From assembly GCA_031292525.1 (NCBI GenBank), contig JARLGY010000036.1:62001-126000 (forward strand): DNA of 64,000 nt. Reading direction: 5' to 3'. Origin of the DNA: Flavipsychrobacter sp. Lineage in GTDB: Bacteria > Bacteroidota > Bacteroidia > Chitinophagales > Chitinophagaceae. The position numbers were made by a program, and so were the translations under genes. This document shows positions 34,188 through 42,449 of this stretch, piece by piece; within the stretch, counting starts at the first letter, position 1; the number at the start of each line of letters is the position of its first letter. The notes beneath the pieces are model-generated. The model was given only the letters and a program-made list of their open reading frames with translations. It made no database searches and was not told the origin of the DNA.

Positions 34188-34922
34188 TTATCCCTCTCCG
34201 AAAAATTTCATTGGAGAATGTTTTTTTAGGCCGAATGGTTCAATAGCGTGTTTCCTTATGTGCTCTATTCCTTCTTCAACAGAATCTGTGAATAGGAACA
34301 AGTCAATATCTTCGGCACCAATTGTTTTTTCTGCTACCAGCCTTTGTATATGCTGATACAATGCAGCATGATAGTCCTTACCCATTAACACAATAGGAAA
34401 TCTTTGAAATTTGCCGGTCTCTATCATGGTTATTGCTTCAAAGAACTCATCAAGTGTGCCGTATCCACCAGGCATTACTACAAATGCATAAGAGTACTTG
34501 CTAAGCAATGTTTTACGCACGAAGAAGTAGTCAAAATCCACCCACTTGTCCAGGTATTTATTCGGCTGTTGTTCTTTAGGTAAAATGATATTGCACCCTA
34601 CAGATTTGCCACCTACATCTTTTGCACCACGATTAGCAGCTTCCATTATACCCGGCCCCCCCCCGGTCATCACGGTAAAGCCTAGCTTTGATATTTCCTG
34701 TCCTATTTCTCTAGCTAACACATAATATGGTGATGACTCATCAAATCTGGCCGAGCCAAATACAGTAACACAAGGACCGATAAAGTGTAGTTTTCTCAGA
34801 CCGTAAAAAAACTCGCCAAATACCTGCATTAGAAAGGTAAACTCTTTCCATCGCGAATGTGGACCCTCCAAAAATTCGTTTTCTTTTCTCGATCCTATTG
34901 GTGTAAATGATTTGTTGATCAT
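34188..34922 (-). CDS. LOG-family / TIGR00730 Rossmann-fold protein
   Basis: The protein is 244 residues from the ATG at 34922 (MINKSFTPIGSRKENEFLEG; the longer frame to 35021 lacks conservation). The nucleotide-binding motifs are GGGPGIMEAANRGA and MPGGYGTLDEFFEA, the signature of cytokinin riboside 5'-monophosphate phosphoribohydrolase (LOG)-like proteins. In bacteria these hydrolyse AMP-like nucleotides; a precise substrate is not assigned. The SARFDESSPYY motif agrees with the family. It is convergent with the rhomboid. Confidence 0.88.
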   Translation of the reverse strand: MINKSFTPIGSRKENEFLEGPHSRWKEFTFLMQVFGEFFYGLRKLHFIGPCVTVFGSARFDESSPYYVLAREIGQEISKLGFTVMTGGGPGIMEAANRGAKDVGGKSVGCNIILPKEQQPNKYLDKWVDFDYFFVRKTLLSKYSYAFVVMPGGYGTLDEFFEAITMIETGKFQRFPIVLMGKDYHAALYQHIQRLVAEKTIGAEDIDLFLFTDSVEEGIEHIRKHAIEPFGLKKHSPMKFFGEG

Positions 34923-35056
34923 ATGCTGAAATATCTTGAGGACAATACGCCTATTGGCAATGGCTTTGCTATATCGCTGCAAATATAGCGTGGTAAATAC
35001 AATGCCTATGGCACAATTCATTGTTACAGAAACTTTTATCAGCCTTTCCTTTTAAA

Positions 35057-35122
35057 ATGATTAGGATCATTCTAATTATTGACCATAGTCATATTGTGTA
35101 GCTATTAGCGAGCTTATTTTTG
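35057..35122 (+). promoter_or_regulatory. Double FNR-type sites and -7 element before the small helical gene at 35141
   Basis: Site 1 ATGATTAGGATCAT is at 35057-35070 (centre 35063.5) and site 2 TTGACCATAGTCAT is at 35079-35092 (centre 35085.5). The -7 element TATTTTTG is at 35115-35122. Centre-to-T distances are 51.5 and 29.5 nt, the two classes seen across this region. Confidence 0.8.
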
Positions 35123-35140
35123 GGTAGTAAATATAATCAC

Positions 35141-35554
35141 ATGGAAAGGGTTAGTATAACTCACTACAACAGCGTTAACAGTGTATGGTTGCAAATGCTC
35201 GGTTTTTATAGGCTAGAGATGAGAGCACTTAAAATTAAACTTACAGATATTCTTCGCAAGAATACCAACACCGATGTTGTAGGTCAGGCGAGACAATACG
35301 AAATAGTGTTCGATGTACAACTAGGTACTATAGATGAACTCTGTAATGATATTTGCGTTGCAACCACAGAGCAGGCTGTTCATACTAAAGAAGGGTATAT
35401 TGATATCAACCTTTGGTCTGCATACAATAAGCTGAAAGATAGGTTTATATTAGAAGAAAGAAAATTGAACGAGGTTAAAAAGAGCTTTAAACAATTTGCG
35501 TCTGCCATGGATGCGAACAGCAACAACATTTCCCATTCATATTTATCCAATTGA
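35141..35554 (+). CDS. Small alpha-helical protein, paralogue 1 of a low-oxygen family
   Basis: This 137-residue protein from the ATG at 35141 (MERVSITHYNSVNSVWLQML) has no membrane segment and is predicted to be mostly helical and coiled-coil. It is clearly related to the next gene: both begin M-E-[RK]-[VI]-S-[IV]-T-H-[YF], share a W-L-x-x-L-G-F-Y core and end with a segment like RFILEERKLNEVKKSFKQFA. Function is unknown. It has two FNR-type sites upstream, so it is probably induced at low oxygen with the cbb3 oxidase. Confidence 0.8.
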   Translation: MERVSITHYNSVNSVWLQMLGFYRLEMRALKIKLTDILRKNTNTDVVGQARQYEIVFDVQLGTIDELCNDICVATTEQAVHTKEGYIDINLWSAYNKLKDRFILEERKLNEVKKSFKQFASAMDANSNNISHSYLSN

Positions 35555-35588
35555 TTGATAATAGCTGTAATACAGATCACAATTATCG

Positions 35589-35632
35589 ATGACAATCGTC
35601 ATGTTTTTACTGAAACAGGTGAAATAGTTTTG
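35589..35632 (+). promoter_or_regulatory. FNR-type site and -7 element before the gene at 35652
   Basis: ATGACAATCGTCAT is at 35589-35602 (centre 35595.5) and TAGTTTTG at 35625-35632. Centre-to-T is 29.5 nt, identical to site 2 of the previous promoter. Confidence 0.82.
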
Positions 35633-35651
35633 TCTAATAAAAATAGATTTT

Positions 35652-36035
35652 ATGGAAAAAATAAGCGTAACACATTTTGACAATAAACACGGTGAATGGT
35701 TGTCAGCTTTAGGGTTTTATACTGAGGAAATTGATTTATTAAAGAAAAGACTCACGGAAATTGCTGGTAAAAATTCTGCTCAGGATGTCTTAAAAGAAGT
35801 GGAGCATTATGAAAATCAACTAACAGTACAATCAGATAATATTCAAGCCCTGCGTCACGATATCCATGCAAATGATGTAGCAGTAAGAAGTCAGTTGGAG
35901 GATTCAAAAGAAGGCTATGTGGATAAACAGTTATACAAAACACATCAAGAGCTGATAGATCGTTTTAGTAGCGAAGAGAAGGTATTCAAAGAAGTTAGGG
36001 AAGAGTTTATGCAGTTTGCTGCTACCTGGATGTAG
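35652..36035 (+). CDS. Small alpha-helical protein, paralogue 2 of a low-oxygen family
   Basis: This 127-residue protein (MEKISVTHFDNKHGEWLSAL) is soluble and rich in helix and charge. It is aligned end to end with the protein at 35141-35554 (EEIDLLKKRLTEIAGKNSAQ vs a matching segment there; both close with a KQF / MQF-A pattern). Function is unknown. Its single FNR-type site puts it in the same regulon. A bidirectional terminator follows. Confidence 0.8.
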   Translation: MEKISVTHFDNKHGEWLSALGFYTEEIDLLKKRLTEIAGKNSAQDVLKEVEHYENQLTVQSDNIQALRHDIHANDVAVRSQLEDSKEGYVDKQLYKTHQELIDRFSSEEKVFKEVREEFMQFAATWM

Positions 36036-36065
36036 CATTTAAATAGATTGATTAGAAATAGAACG

Positions 36066-36108
36066 AACACAGGGGCAAGTGGAATTTTCCGTTTGCCCCT
36101 GTTAAATT
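36066..36108. terminator. Bidirectional terminator between the 35652 gene and usp
   Basis: ACAGGGGCAA (36069-36078) pairs with TTGCCCCTGT (36093-36102), with an inner GGAA/TTCC; T- and A-rich tracts lie on both sides. Confidence 0.8.
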
Positions 36109-36132
36109 TATCCGTTCTATTCTGCTAAAAGG

Positions 36133-36945
36133 CTAGTGATGTGCGACGAAAAGAGGCAGTTTATGGTCCTTTATTATATTTCTTATAAAACTGGTTTTAA
36201 AAAGTTCTGAGATAAAAGACCTGCCATGCGAGCCTGTTACCAATAAGCCTCCTCCTTTTTCTGATAACCACGAATTGAAATATTTTTGCGGATTGGTTTC
36301 TAGTTTGAAAAAGGTAAGATGTTTAAAATGCCGCGCTGCAAGTTCTTCTATATAGGGTAGATCTGGTAAGTCATCATTCTTCTCAGATGCGTAGACAATC
36401 AAGGTAGGTAACTCAGAAAACTCTGGAAAAAGATATGCAAACTGTTTTAGTGCAAATACAGAAGATGCACTGCCATCATAGGCAATAATAATGCTCTGGG
36501 GAAATTCAAAATCTTCAGGAATAAGCAGAGTCGCACATTCAGATCTGTGTATAGTATCTTCCAGGTAATCTTCACTGTCTTCACCCAGGTTTTCAAAAAG
36601 TAACTGACTATTAAGTACCAGCAGATCGGCATATCTGGTTTCCTTATTCAGATCGTCTAGTATAAAATCGTCTCTGTGCACCCGGTATTCAATGTGGTGC
36701 GTTTGGCATCTTGCTTCAAATTTTTCAATATTAACTTCAATCAGTTCGGGATTGTCGTTTACATAAGGAATGTATATTGGGCCGGCCATACCACCTAAAA
36801 AGTAGGTCATAGCATCAGAGTAGCTTACTGCAGGAAGAAACACACCGGTAAGCAATATTGGTTCCAACTCATTCAAGTCCTTTGCAAATTGGATAATCCC
36901 TTCCGCAAACTGGTTGCCATCAAAAACTGCAAGTAATTTTTTCAT
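36133..36945 (-). CDS. Tandem universal stress protein (UspA family)
   Basis: The protein is 270 residues from the ATG at 36945 (MKKLLAVFDGNQFAEGIIQF; the longer frame start is not conserved). There are two Usp domains (about 1-145 and 150-270). The ATP-binding G-x-x-G-x(9)-G/S-type motif is seen only in the second domain (TGSHGRSFISELFKTSF), so the first is likely degenerate. It is the last gene of the cbb3 operon (102 bp after hemN). Usp proteins are induced on growth arrest or low oxygen. Confidence 0.85.
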   Translation of the reverse strand: MKKLLAVFDGNQFAEGIIQFAKDLNELEPILLTGVFLPAVSYSDAMTYFLGGMAGPIYIPYVNDNPELIEVNIEKFEARCQTHHIEYRVHRDDFILDDLNKETRYADLLVLNSQLLFENLGEDSEDYLEDTIHRSECATLLIPEDFEFPQSIIIAYDGSASSVFALKQFAYLFPEFSELPTLIVYASEKNDDLPDLPYIEELAARHFKHLTFFKLETNPQKYFNSWLSEKGGGLLVTGSHGRSFISELFKTSFIRNIIKDHKLPLFVAHH

Positions 36946-37047
36946 GATTATTTTGTTTAATGAATTATGTAAGTTATGTACAGTGTAGTAAAAAAAGCCG
37001 CAATTACCATGCATCAATATCGTACCATTAGAACTTGCTTTTTAATT

Positions 37048-38409
37048 TTATATTGCCTTACTAAAGATTTCATTAGACATCCCGCTTTGAGATCGTAATA
37101 AATGAAGGTCAAATGCGCTACAGATAATTCTGATAAAGTTTCTGCCTTGCTCGGTTACAGCCAACATGTTATTGTCAAACAATAACATTCCGTCATTTTC
37201 TAGGTTTTGCAGCATCGGGAAGGTGTATTCCGCCAATATTGGTAAGTCTTCTGGTGAAAAAGTTGTTTTTCCGTTACAGCTTATATCAAGTATGTATTTT
37301 TTAAAGGCGATGTCTTCTTTAGTTAAAAAATAGCCCTTTTCTATTGGTATTGCCCCGTTGTCAATCGATGAATAGTAGTCATGTAGCGCCTTGCTGTTTT
37401 GCGCAAAGGCATTACCGGTATCGCTAATACTCGACATTCCTAGCCCTAGCAGTAAAGATGTATTCTGTGTAGTATATCCCATAAAATTCCTGTGTAGTTT
37501 GTCTTGCGCCCAGGCCTTGTGCAGGTCATCGTGGGGCAATGCAAAATGGTCCATTCCAATATCAGTATATCCTGCTTCTGCAAACATTTGTTTCCCCAGC
37601 AGGTATAGTTTCATTTTCTCTTCTGTGGTTGGCAAATCATGTTCATCAAAAAGCCTTTGCCCTTTGCTTGTCCAGGGCACGTGAGCATAACTGTAAAAAG
37701 CCACCCGGTCAGGTTGTAAAGAAATGCTCTGCATCAGTGTTTTGCGCATACGCTCCTTGTTCTGCAATGGCAAACCATAAATAAGGTCAAAATTTACCGA
37801 TGTAAAACCTATATGCCTGGCCATTTCAGTCGCACGTTTCACTTCCTCAAATGGTTGTATCCTGTTGATAACACGCTGCACCTCAGGGTTATGGTCCTGC
37901 ACGCCATAACTAACTCGTCTGAATCCGAGATTATAGAGCGCTATCAATTGCCCTGCACTGGTATTATTAGGGTGTCCCTCAAAACTAAAATCATGCTCCG
38001 GAGGCACAATACTATCCTTAAGTATCGTTGCAATCAGTTTATACAGGTTGTCAGACGAGAAAAAGGTAGGTGTGCCGCCGCCAAGGTGTATTTCTCTTAT
38101 TACAGGTTGCTCATCCATTAGTTGCATATATAGTCGCCATTCTTTTAGTACGGCTGCTATATAAGTCTCTTCTACACTGTGGTTGGTTGTTATTTTCTTA
38201 TTACATCCGCAATAAGTACATAGCGACTCACAAAACGGAAGATGTATATAAAGGCTGATTCCTTTACTCTTATTGCCTTTATGGAACTGCTCTTTAAGTA
38301 TATCCTTCCAGTTGTTTACATCAATTTGTCCGCTCCAGTAAGGAACGGTTGGGTAGCTTGTATAACGTGGTACCGGAATATTGTACTTGTTCAATAAACG
38401 AAAGTTCAT
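37048..38409 (-). CDS. hemN: Oxygen-independent coproporphyrinogen III oxidase
   Basis: This 453-residue radical-SAM enzyme has the cluster motif CESLCTYCGC (C60, C64, C67) with the HemN-type extra Cys, then the SAM-binding HLGGGTPTFF and GVQDHNPEVQ. It converts coproporphyrinogen III to protoporphyrinogen IX without O2, the low-oxygen haem route. It is placed right after safE (1 bp) in the cbb3 operon, as in many bacteria, where haem supply is matched to oxidase synthesis. The start is the ATG at 38409. Confidence 0.93.
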   Translation of the reverse strand: MNFRLLNKYNIPVPRYTSYPTVPYWSGQIDVNNWKDILKEQFHKGNKSKGISLYIHLPFCESLCTYCGCNKKITTNHSVEETYIAAVLKEWRLYMQLMDEQPVIREIHLGGGTPTFFSSDNLYKLIATILKDSIVPPEHDFSFEGHPNNTSAGQLIALYNLGFRRVSYGVQDHNPEVQRVINRIQPFEEVKRATEMARHIGFTSVNFDLIYGLPLQNKERMRKTLMQSISLQPDRVAFYSYAHVPWTSKGQRLFDEHDLPTTEEKMKLYLLGKQMFAEAGYTDIGMDHFALPHDDLHKAWAQDKLHRNFMGYTTQNTSLLLGLGMSSISDTGNAFAQNSKALHDYYSSIDNGAIPIEKGYFLTKEDIAFKKYILDISCNGKTTFSPEDLPILAEYTFPMLQNLENDGMLLFDNNMLAVTEQGRNFIRIICSAFDLHLLRSQSGMSNEIFSKAI

Positions 38410-38410
38410 C

Positions 38411-39142
38411 TTACTTTATTTTTAACATGACACTATTTTTATGGCAGCAACTGGCTTTTACTTCATGTTGGGTTACTTCTATTCTGGGGCTTAGGTAGGG
38501 TATGCCCAGGTTCATTCCCCTAAGCATAAAAAGACAACCGAACACAAACATCATAACCGGTACCATTCTCTTTAACGATCCAAACTGTGCCAATGAAACC
38601 CGCTTTCTAAGCAGGGTAAGAGTAAGTAGCATGGGCATAGTGCCCAGGCCAAAGCTGTACATCATTAACGTGGCCTGTAGGCTGCTTGGGGTAGCTATAG
38701 ATGCAGAGAGTGCCATATACACCAACCCGCAAGGCAGTAAGCCATTAAGTACTCCAGTTATTAATAGGGTACCTACCTGTGGCTTACTCATGAATTTGCC
38801 CAGTTGCGTTTGTATATACCCGCTCCATGGCAGCGAAAATCTAACTTTTTTGCTGGGTATAAATGAAACCATGCCCGCCACCAGCAGTGTGCCGCCCAGT
38901 ATCAGGGATATATATTGTTGTATCTGTGGTTGAAAAAGATTCTTGAAAGAATGTAAGATCAATGCAAGCAAGGCATACATACTTACCCTTCCAAAATGAT
39001 ATAGAAAAATTCCCAGCCCACGTTTGAAACCATTTAGAAATTGGAATGGCATTACCCAGATAATAGGACCACACATGCCGGCGCAATGCAGGCTACCAGT
39101 AAAGCCCATTACAAAAGCCAATGTAAAAGTTAACGTGTTCAT
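38411..39142 (-). CDS. SafE/TauE-like (UreH-type) membrane protein of the cbb3 cluster
   Basis: This 243-residue protein has about six membrane helices. The family mark HCAGMCGPI lies near the N-terminus, and NGLLPCGLVYMALS in the middle. It belongs to the DsbD_2/SafE-type family often found beside ccoGHI, where a role in copper delivery or redox maturation is suspected. It shares one base with the CcoH stop, so translation is coupled. Cys pairs in its helices could handle electrons or metal. Confidence 0.85.
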   Translation of the reverse strand: MNTLTFTLAFVMGFTGSLHCAGMCGPIIWVMPFQFLNGFKRGLGIFLYHFGRVSMYALLALILHSFKNLFQPQIQQYISLILGGTLLVAGMVSFIPSKKVRFSLPWSGYIQTQLGKFMSKPQVGTLLITGVLNGLLPCGLVYMALSASIATPSSLQATLMMYSFGLGTMPMLLTLTLLRKRVSLAQFGSLKRMVPVMMFVFGCLFMLRGMNLGIPYLSPRIEVTQHEVKASCCHKNSVMLKIK

Positions 39143-39585
39143 TAAGAATGCAGGTTTATCTCTGTTTCCTGGTAGTATCTTTTTCCGTTGTCTGTAAGGT
39201 CAATTTTTACTATATACTTTGTGTTGCGCAATTTGCTGCGTTCAATGCTCATGCTATGATCTACTATTGCTACGTTATACTTTGTATCCCATGCTGAGTT
39301 AACCGGCGAGTAAAACCTGATCTCTCCCTTAGCCTCCTTGCCCTGCAGTTCGGCGGGAAACTCAATAGTTACCTTATCAGCATTAGCATGCACATTTATA
39401 GGTGTTGATAATGTTGCTTCATTCTTCCCTGCATTGATCACTTTCTGATAAGCAACCTCTTCATCATAATAATTAGCCGATACCAGGTCAAAATGCTGGT
39501 GCATGCTGGCTATTACAAGGGTCAATATCAGCAATACAAAACCACTGTAAACTATGGCTATCCTTATTCCCCAACTGATCTTCAT
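39142..39585 (-). CDS. ccoH: FixH/CcoH family cbb3 maturation protein
   Basis: This 147-residue protein has one N-terminal membrane helix (about 9-27: IRIAIVYSGFVLLILTLVIA) and a periplasmic beta-domain of FixH type (HFDLVSANYYDEEVAYQKV, then a strand-rich C-terminal part). In cbb3 assembly CcoH is a membrane-bound partner of CcoI and CcoG in copper delivery. It sits between ccoG and safE in the operon. Confidence 0.85.
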   Translation of the reverse strand: MKISWGIRIAIVYSGFVLLILTLVIASMHQHFDLVSANYYDEEVAYQKVINAGKNEATLSTPINVHANADKVTIEFPAELQGKEAKGEIRFYSPVNSAWDTKYNVAIVDHSMSIERSKLRNTKYIVKIDLTDNGKRYYQETEINLHS

Positions 39586-39610
39586 ATTGATTATTTTTGA
39601 TCGTTAATCT

Positions 39611-41020
39611 TTATTTGCTTGTAAACGGACCTAAGAATGATGTGGTAATGGTTCTTATCTTTTTACCACTTTCGTATACACCTATCTTTAGCAATGTTTT
39701 TCGTTTTACAATATCGTTGTCTTTTACATAAATGAACATGGAGCCCGATACAAAACCTTCCTTTGGTATTATCATCCTGTGTTCACCTACAAGTGCTATC
39801 TCACCTTTAAAATTTTCAGGACTAAGAGTTACTTCCTTTTCTTTAAAAGTCTTGTTAAGCAACTTGTAGTTATACAGGTTGCTGATCCTTCCACCTGTTT
39901 GTTCCTGGAACAGTTGGCCGGGTGTTCGCATCAGTGCTATATCTACATCGGTACGGCTTGCTAGTAACCATACAAGTACCCCTAGCAATATCACCATCAC
40001 AGCACTATATGCTTTCATTCTGTTGGTGAAGCGCATGGGTTGCTTGCTTTCAATATTGTTTTCCGATGCATAGCGTATCAGCCCGGTGTCAAATCCCACT
40101 GCAAGCATCATCTTATCGCAAGCGTCTATGCAAGCGGTACAGTTGATACATTCTAGCTGCGTTCCGTTACGTATGTCTATACCGGTTGGGCAAACTTTTA
40201 CGCATTGCATGCAGTCTATACAGTCTCCGCCAGTGCGTACTTCGTTCTTGTGTATTTTACCTCGTTCTTCTCCACGCTTATGGTCATAGGCTACCACTAC
40301 TGTATTACGGTCCAGGAGCACACCCTGCATACGGCCATAAGGGCATATGGTGGTGCAAACTTGTTCACGCAGCCACAGGTAAACAAAAAAGAACACTGTA
40401 GTAAATATCATCAGTGAGCTTAATGTACCCAAATGCTTAACTATGGGTTCACGCACCATTTGCTCCAGTTCATCAACACCAATAATATAAGCAAGAAAGG
40501 TATTGGCTATCAGGAAACTTACTAGCCAGAATGCTACCCACTTCGCACCTTTTCGTACTATTTTTTCTTCAGTCCATGGGCCATTGGCAAGCATTTTCTG
40601 GTGCGCTGCATTTCCTTCTATCCAGTATTCTATTTTCCGGAACACCATTTCCATGAAAATAGTTTGTGGACACATCCAGCCGCAAAATACGCGCCCAAAA
40701 ACAACGGTGAATAATGCCACGAAAACAATAAAAACTACCATACCCAATCCGAATATGAAGAAGTCTTGCGGCCAGAATATCTGCCCGAATAAAATGAATT
40801 TCCGCTCCAGGATATTCACTAGGAAAAAGGGATGACCATTTACTTTCACAAATGGCAGAGTAAAAAAAACGAGCAGGTAAACTAAACTCACCCAACCACG
40901 CAAATTGTAAAACTTTCCTTCTGGTTGTTGTGGAAACACCCATAGCCTCTTACCATTCTTATCTACCGTGGCTACCTTATCTCTGAATGAATTCTGTTCC
41001 TTTACCCCTGCCTGTTCCAT
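39611..41020 (-). CDS. ccoG: cbb3 oxidase accessory protein CcoG (FixG)
   Basis: This 469-residue protein has about five membrane helices and two 4Fe-4S clusters of ferredoxin type (CIDCMQCVKVCP and CINCTACIDACD). A leading Cys motif is GRVFCGWMCPQTIFMEM. A C-terminal Ig-like domain of FixG type follows. CcoG is a Cu(II)-reductase-like factor needed to supply copper to the cbb3 CcoN subunit. The gene is 9 nt after ccoP. Confidence 0.93.
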   Translation of the reverse strand: MEQAGVKEQNSFRDKVATVDKNGKRLWVFPQQPEGKFYNLRGWVSLVYLLVFFTLPFVKVNGHPFFLVNILERKFILFGQIFWPQDFFIFGLGMVVFIVFVALFTVVFGRVFCGWMCPQTIFMEMVFRKIEYWIEGNAAHQKMLANGPWTEEKIVRKGAKWVAFWLVSFLIANTFLAYIIGVDELEQMVREPIVKHLGTLSSLMIFTTVFFFVYLWLREQVCTTICPYGRMQGVLLDRNTVVVAYDHKRGEERGKIHKNEVRTGGDCIDCMQCVKVCPTGIDIRNGTQLECINCTACIDACDKMMLAVGFDTGLIRYASENNIESKQPMRFTNRMKAYSAVMVILLGVLVWLLASRTDVDIALMRTPGQLFQEQTGGRISNLYNYKLLNKTFKEKEVTLSPENFKGEIALVGEHRMIIPKEGFVSGSMFIYVKDNDIVKRKTLLKIGVYESGKKIRTITTSFLGPFTSK

Positions 41021-41029
41021 AACAAATGT

Positions 41030-42220
41030 TTAGTTCTTTGCCACCTTGCTGGTACTATCTGTTTTAGGTGTACTGCTTTCTATATACAATTCGCCTTGCT
41101 TGTCTTTTGGTGCTGCAGGCTTGGTGCCATGCAGTGTTTTTACATAGCTGGCTATTTGTGCTATTTGCATAGGCGAAAAGTCATCTTTCCAACTCTTCAT
41201 GCCCTTATCCTGCCAGCCATATTTTATAGATTTGAAAACATCTTTTATACCCCCACCATGTAACCAATAATCATCAGTCAGGTTCGGGCCTACGCCACCG
41301 CCACCATCTTTTGCATGGCACGGAAAGCACGTAGTTTGGAATATCTGCTGCCCGGCAGCAATATCGCTTGCCGCAGTGAGCTCTTTTACGGTATTCTCAT
41401 CCACATTGTTGGCCGATTTGGCCAGGTATTCAGCTTTGTCTTCGTCAGCTTGCTTCATCTCAGCCGCATATTCTTGTTGTGGGTTTGGTCCTGTCCCAGA
41501 TATCTGGTAACGATAAAAGTAAATGCATGCCACAATTATGGTAAGGATGAATCCGTATTTCCACCAAGGTGGCAAACTGTTATCCAGTTCTTGTATACCG
41601 TCATAGTCATGGTCCAACAGTATGTCTCTTTCTTTCTCAACCGAAACTGCATTGTTGAATTTATCCCAGAAATACCTTTCCCATACAGACTTACGTAAAA
41701 TTGCTTTAGTTACCGGTGCTAGTTCAGGCTTGCTGCTCAGTAGTGCTATCATTGTGCGCACATAGTAGGTAAGCACAAGTAGTATAAATAACTCCAGGCC
41801 AATCACCGACATCAACACATAAAATTGATCCTTAGGGATGCCATTTATGAAATTAGATACCGGCGCAGCCGCAGCCGGTGCTGCGGTTGCCTCAGCGGCC
41901 AAACTGTGTAGTGCAGGTATGCAGAAGGCTACAAGCAATAATATTGCCTTTATAACATCTGTTTTTACTACCTCGCTGTTTTTGTCTTTCTGGTCCCAAA
42001 GTTTTCCTCTGTAAACAAGCACAAGTTGGCGGAAGACATTGGCTATTACTCCTATTGCAAACACCAGTATCAGCATTAGGGTTACTAACCCAAACAGTAC
42101 TGGGTTAAAAGAGAAGTTGTCACCACTAGTAGCTGCAGGAGCAGTGCCTTCTGCCTGCATTGCTACAGGTACAAGCAATGCTGTTGCTAAAGCAATTGTT
42201 TTATTAAAATAGGTACGCAT
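41030..42220 (-). CDS. ccoP: cbb3 oxidase subunit III, CcoP
   Basis: This 396-residue protein has an N-terminal signal-like helix and several further membrane segments (about 30-65, 88-110, 132-155), a CcoP N-terminal motif region (SVWERYFWDKFNNAV), a helix at about 218-238 and one c-type haem domain with TTCFPCHAKDGGGGVGPNLT and the axial Met in DKGMKSWKDD. Most proteobacterial CcoP have two haems; this one has only one, which is common in Bacteroidota. It shuttles electrons to CcoN. It is the third structural gene of the oxidase operon. Confidence 0.88.
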   Translation of the reverse strand: MRTYFNKTIALATALLVPVAMQAEGTAPAATSGDNFSFNPVLFGLVTLMLILVFAIGVIANVFRQLVLVYRGKLWDQKDKNSEVVKTDVIKAILLLVAFCIPALHSLAAEATAAPAAAAPVSNFINGIPKDQFYVLMSVIGLELFILLVLTYYVRTMIALLSSKPELAPVTKAILRKSVWERYFWDKFNNAVSVEKERDILLDHDYDGIQELDNSLPPWWKYGFILTIIVACIYFYRYQISGTGPNPQQEYAAEMKQADEDKAEYLAKSANNVDENTVKELTAASDIAAGQQIFQTTCFPCHAKDGGGGVGPNLTDDYWLHGGGIKDVFKSIKYGWQDKGMKSWKDDFSPMQIAQIASYVKTLHGTKPAAPKDKQGELYIESSTPKTDSTSKVAKN

Positions 42221-42243
42221 AATTATGATGCTATTTTTAGTAC

Positions 42244-42420
42244 TTATTGTTCGTGTTCGTTTGATGAAAAAGGAATGTTTTTCATCGAGTCTATATAACC
42301 CTTGTCTGCTTTATATACCCATAGGGATAATACAGTGAAGAACAGGAAGAATATCAGCAATGAGGTCAGTGGGTATATACCAACCCCTGTTATGTTTTGC
42401 AAATAATTGATGAATTTCAT
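42244..42420 (-). CDS. ccoQ: Small CcoQ/FixQ-like subunit
   Basis: This 58-residue frame is MKFINYLQNITGVGIYPLTS onward. It has one membrane helix (about 17-35, LLIFFLFFTVLSLWV) followed by a charged tail (YKADKGYIDSMKNIPFS) typical of CcoQ/FixQ. It lies between ccoNO (29 bp) and ccoP (23 bp), where ccoQ is expected. It stabilises the complex. It is too small to show a family motif beyond length, topology and place. Confidence 0.85.
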   Translation of the reverse strand: MKFINYLQNITGVGIYPLTSLLIFFLFFTVLSLWVYKADKGYIDSMKNIPFSSNEHEQ

Positions 42421-42449
42421 AACCTCTTTTTGAGTTTAAAAATGTCTGA

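Noticed and set aside
36946-37047. Search for an FNR-type site in front of usp
   Set aside because: No TGAY-N4-RTCA match was found; usp is more likely read from the cbb3 transcript.
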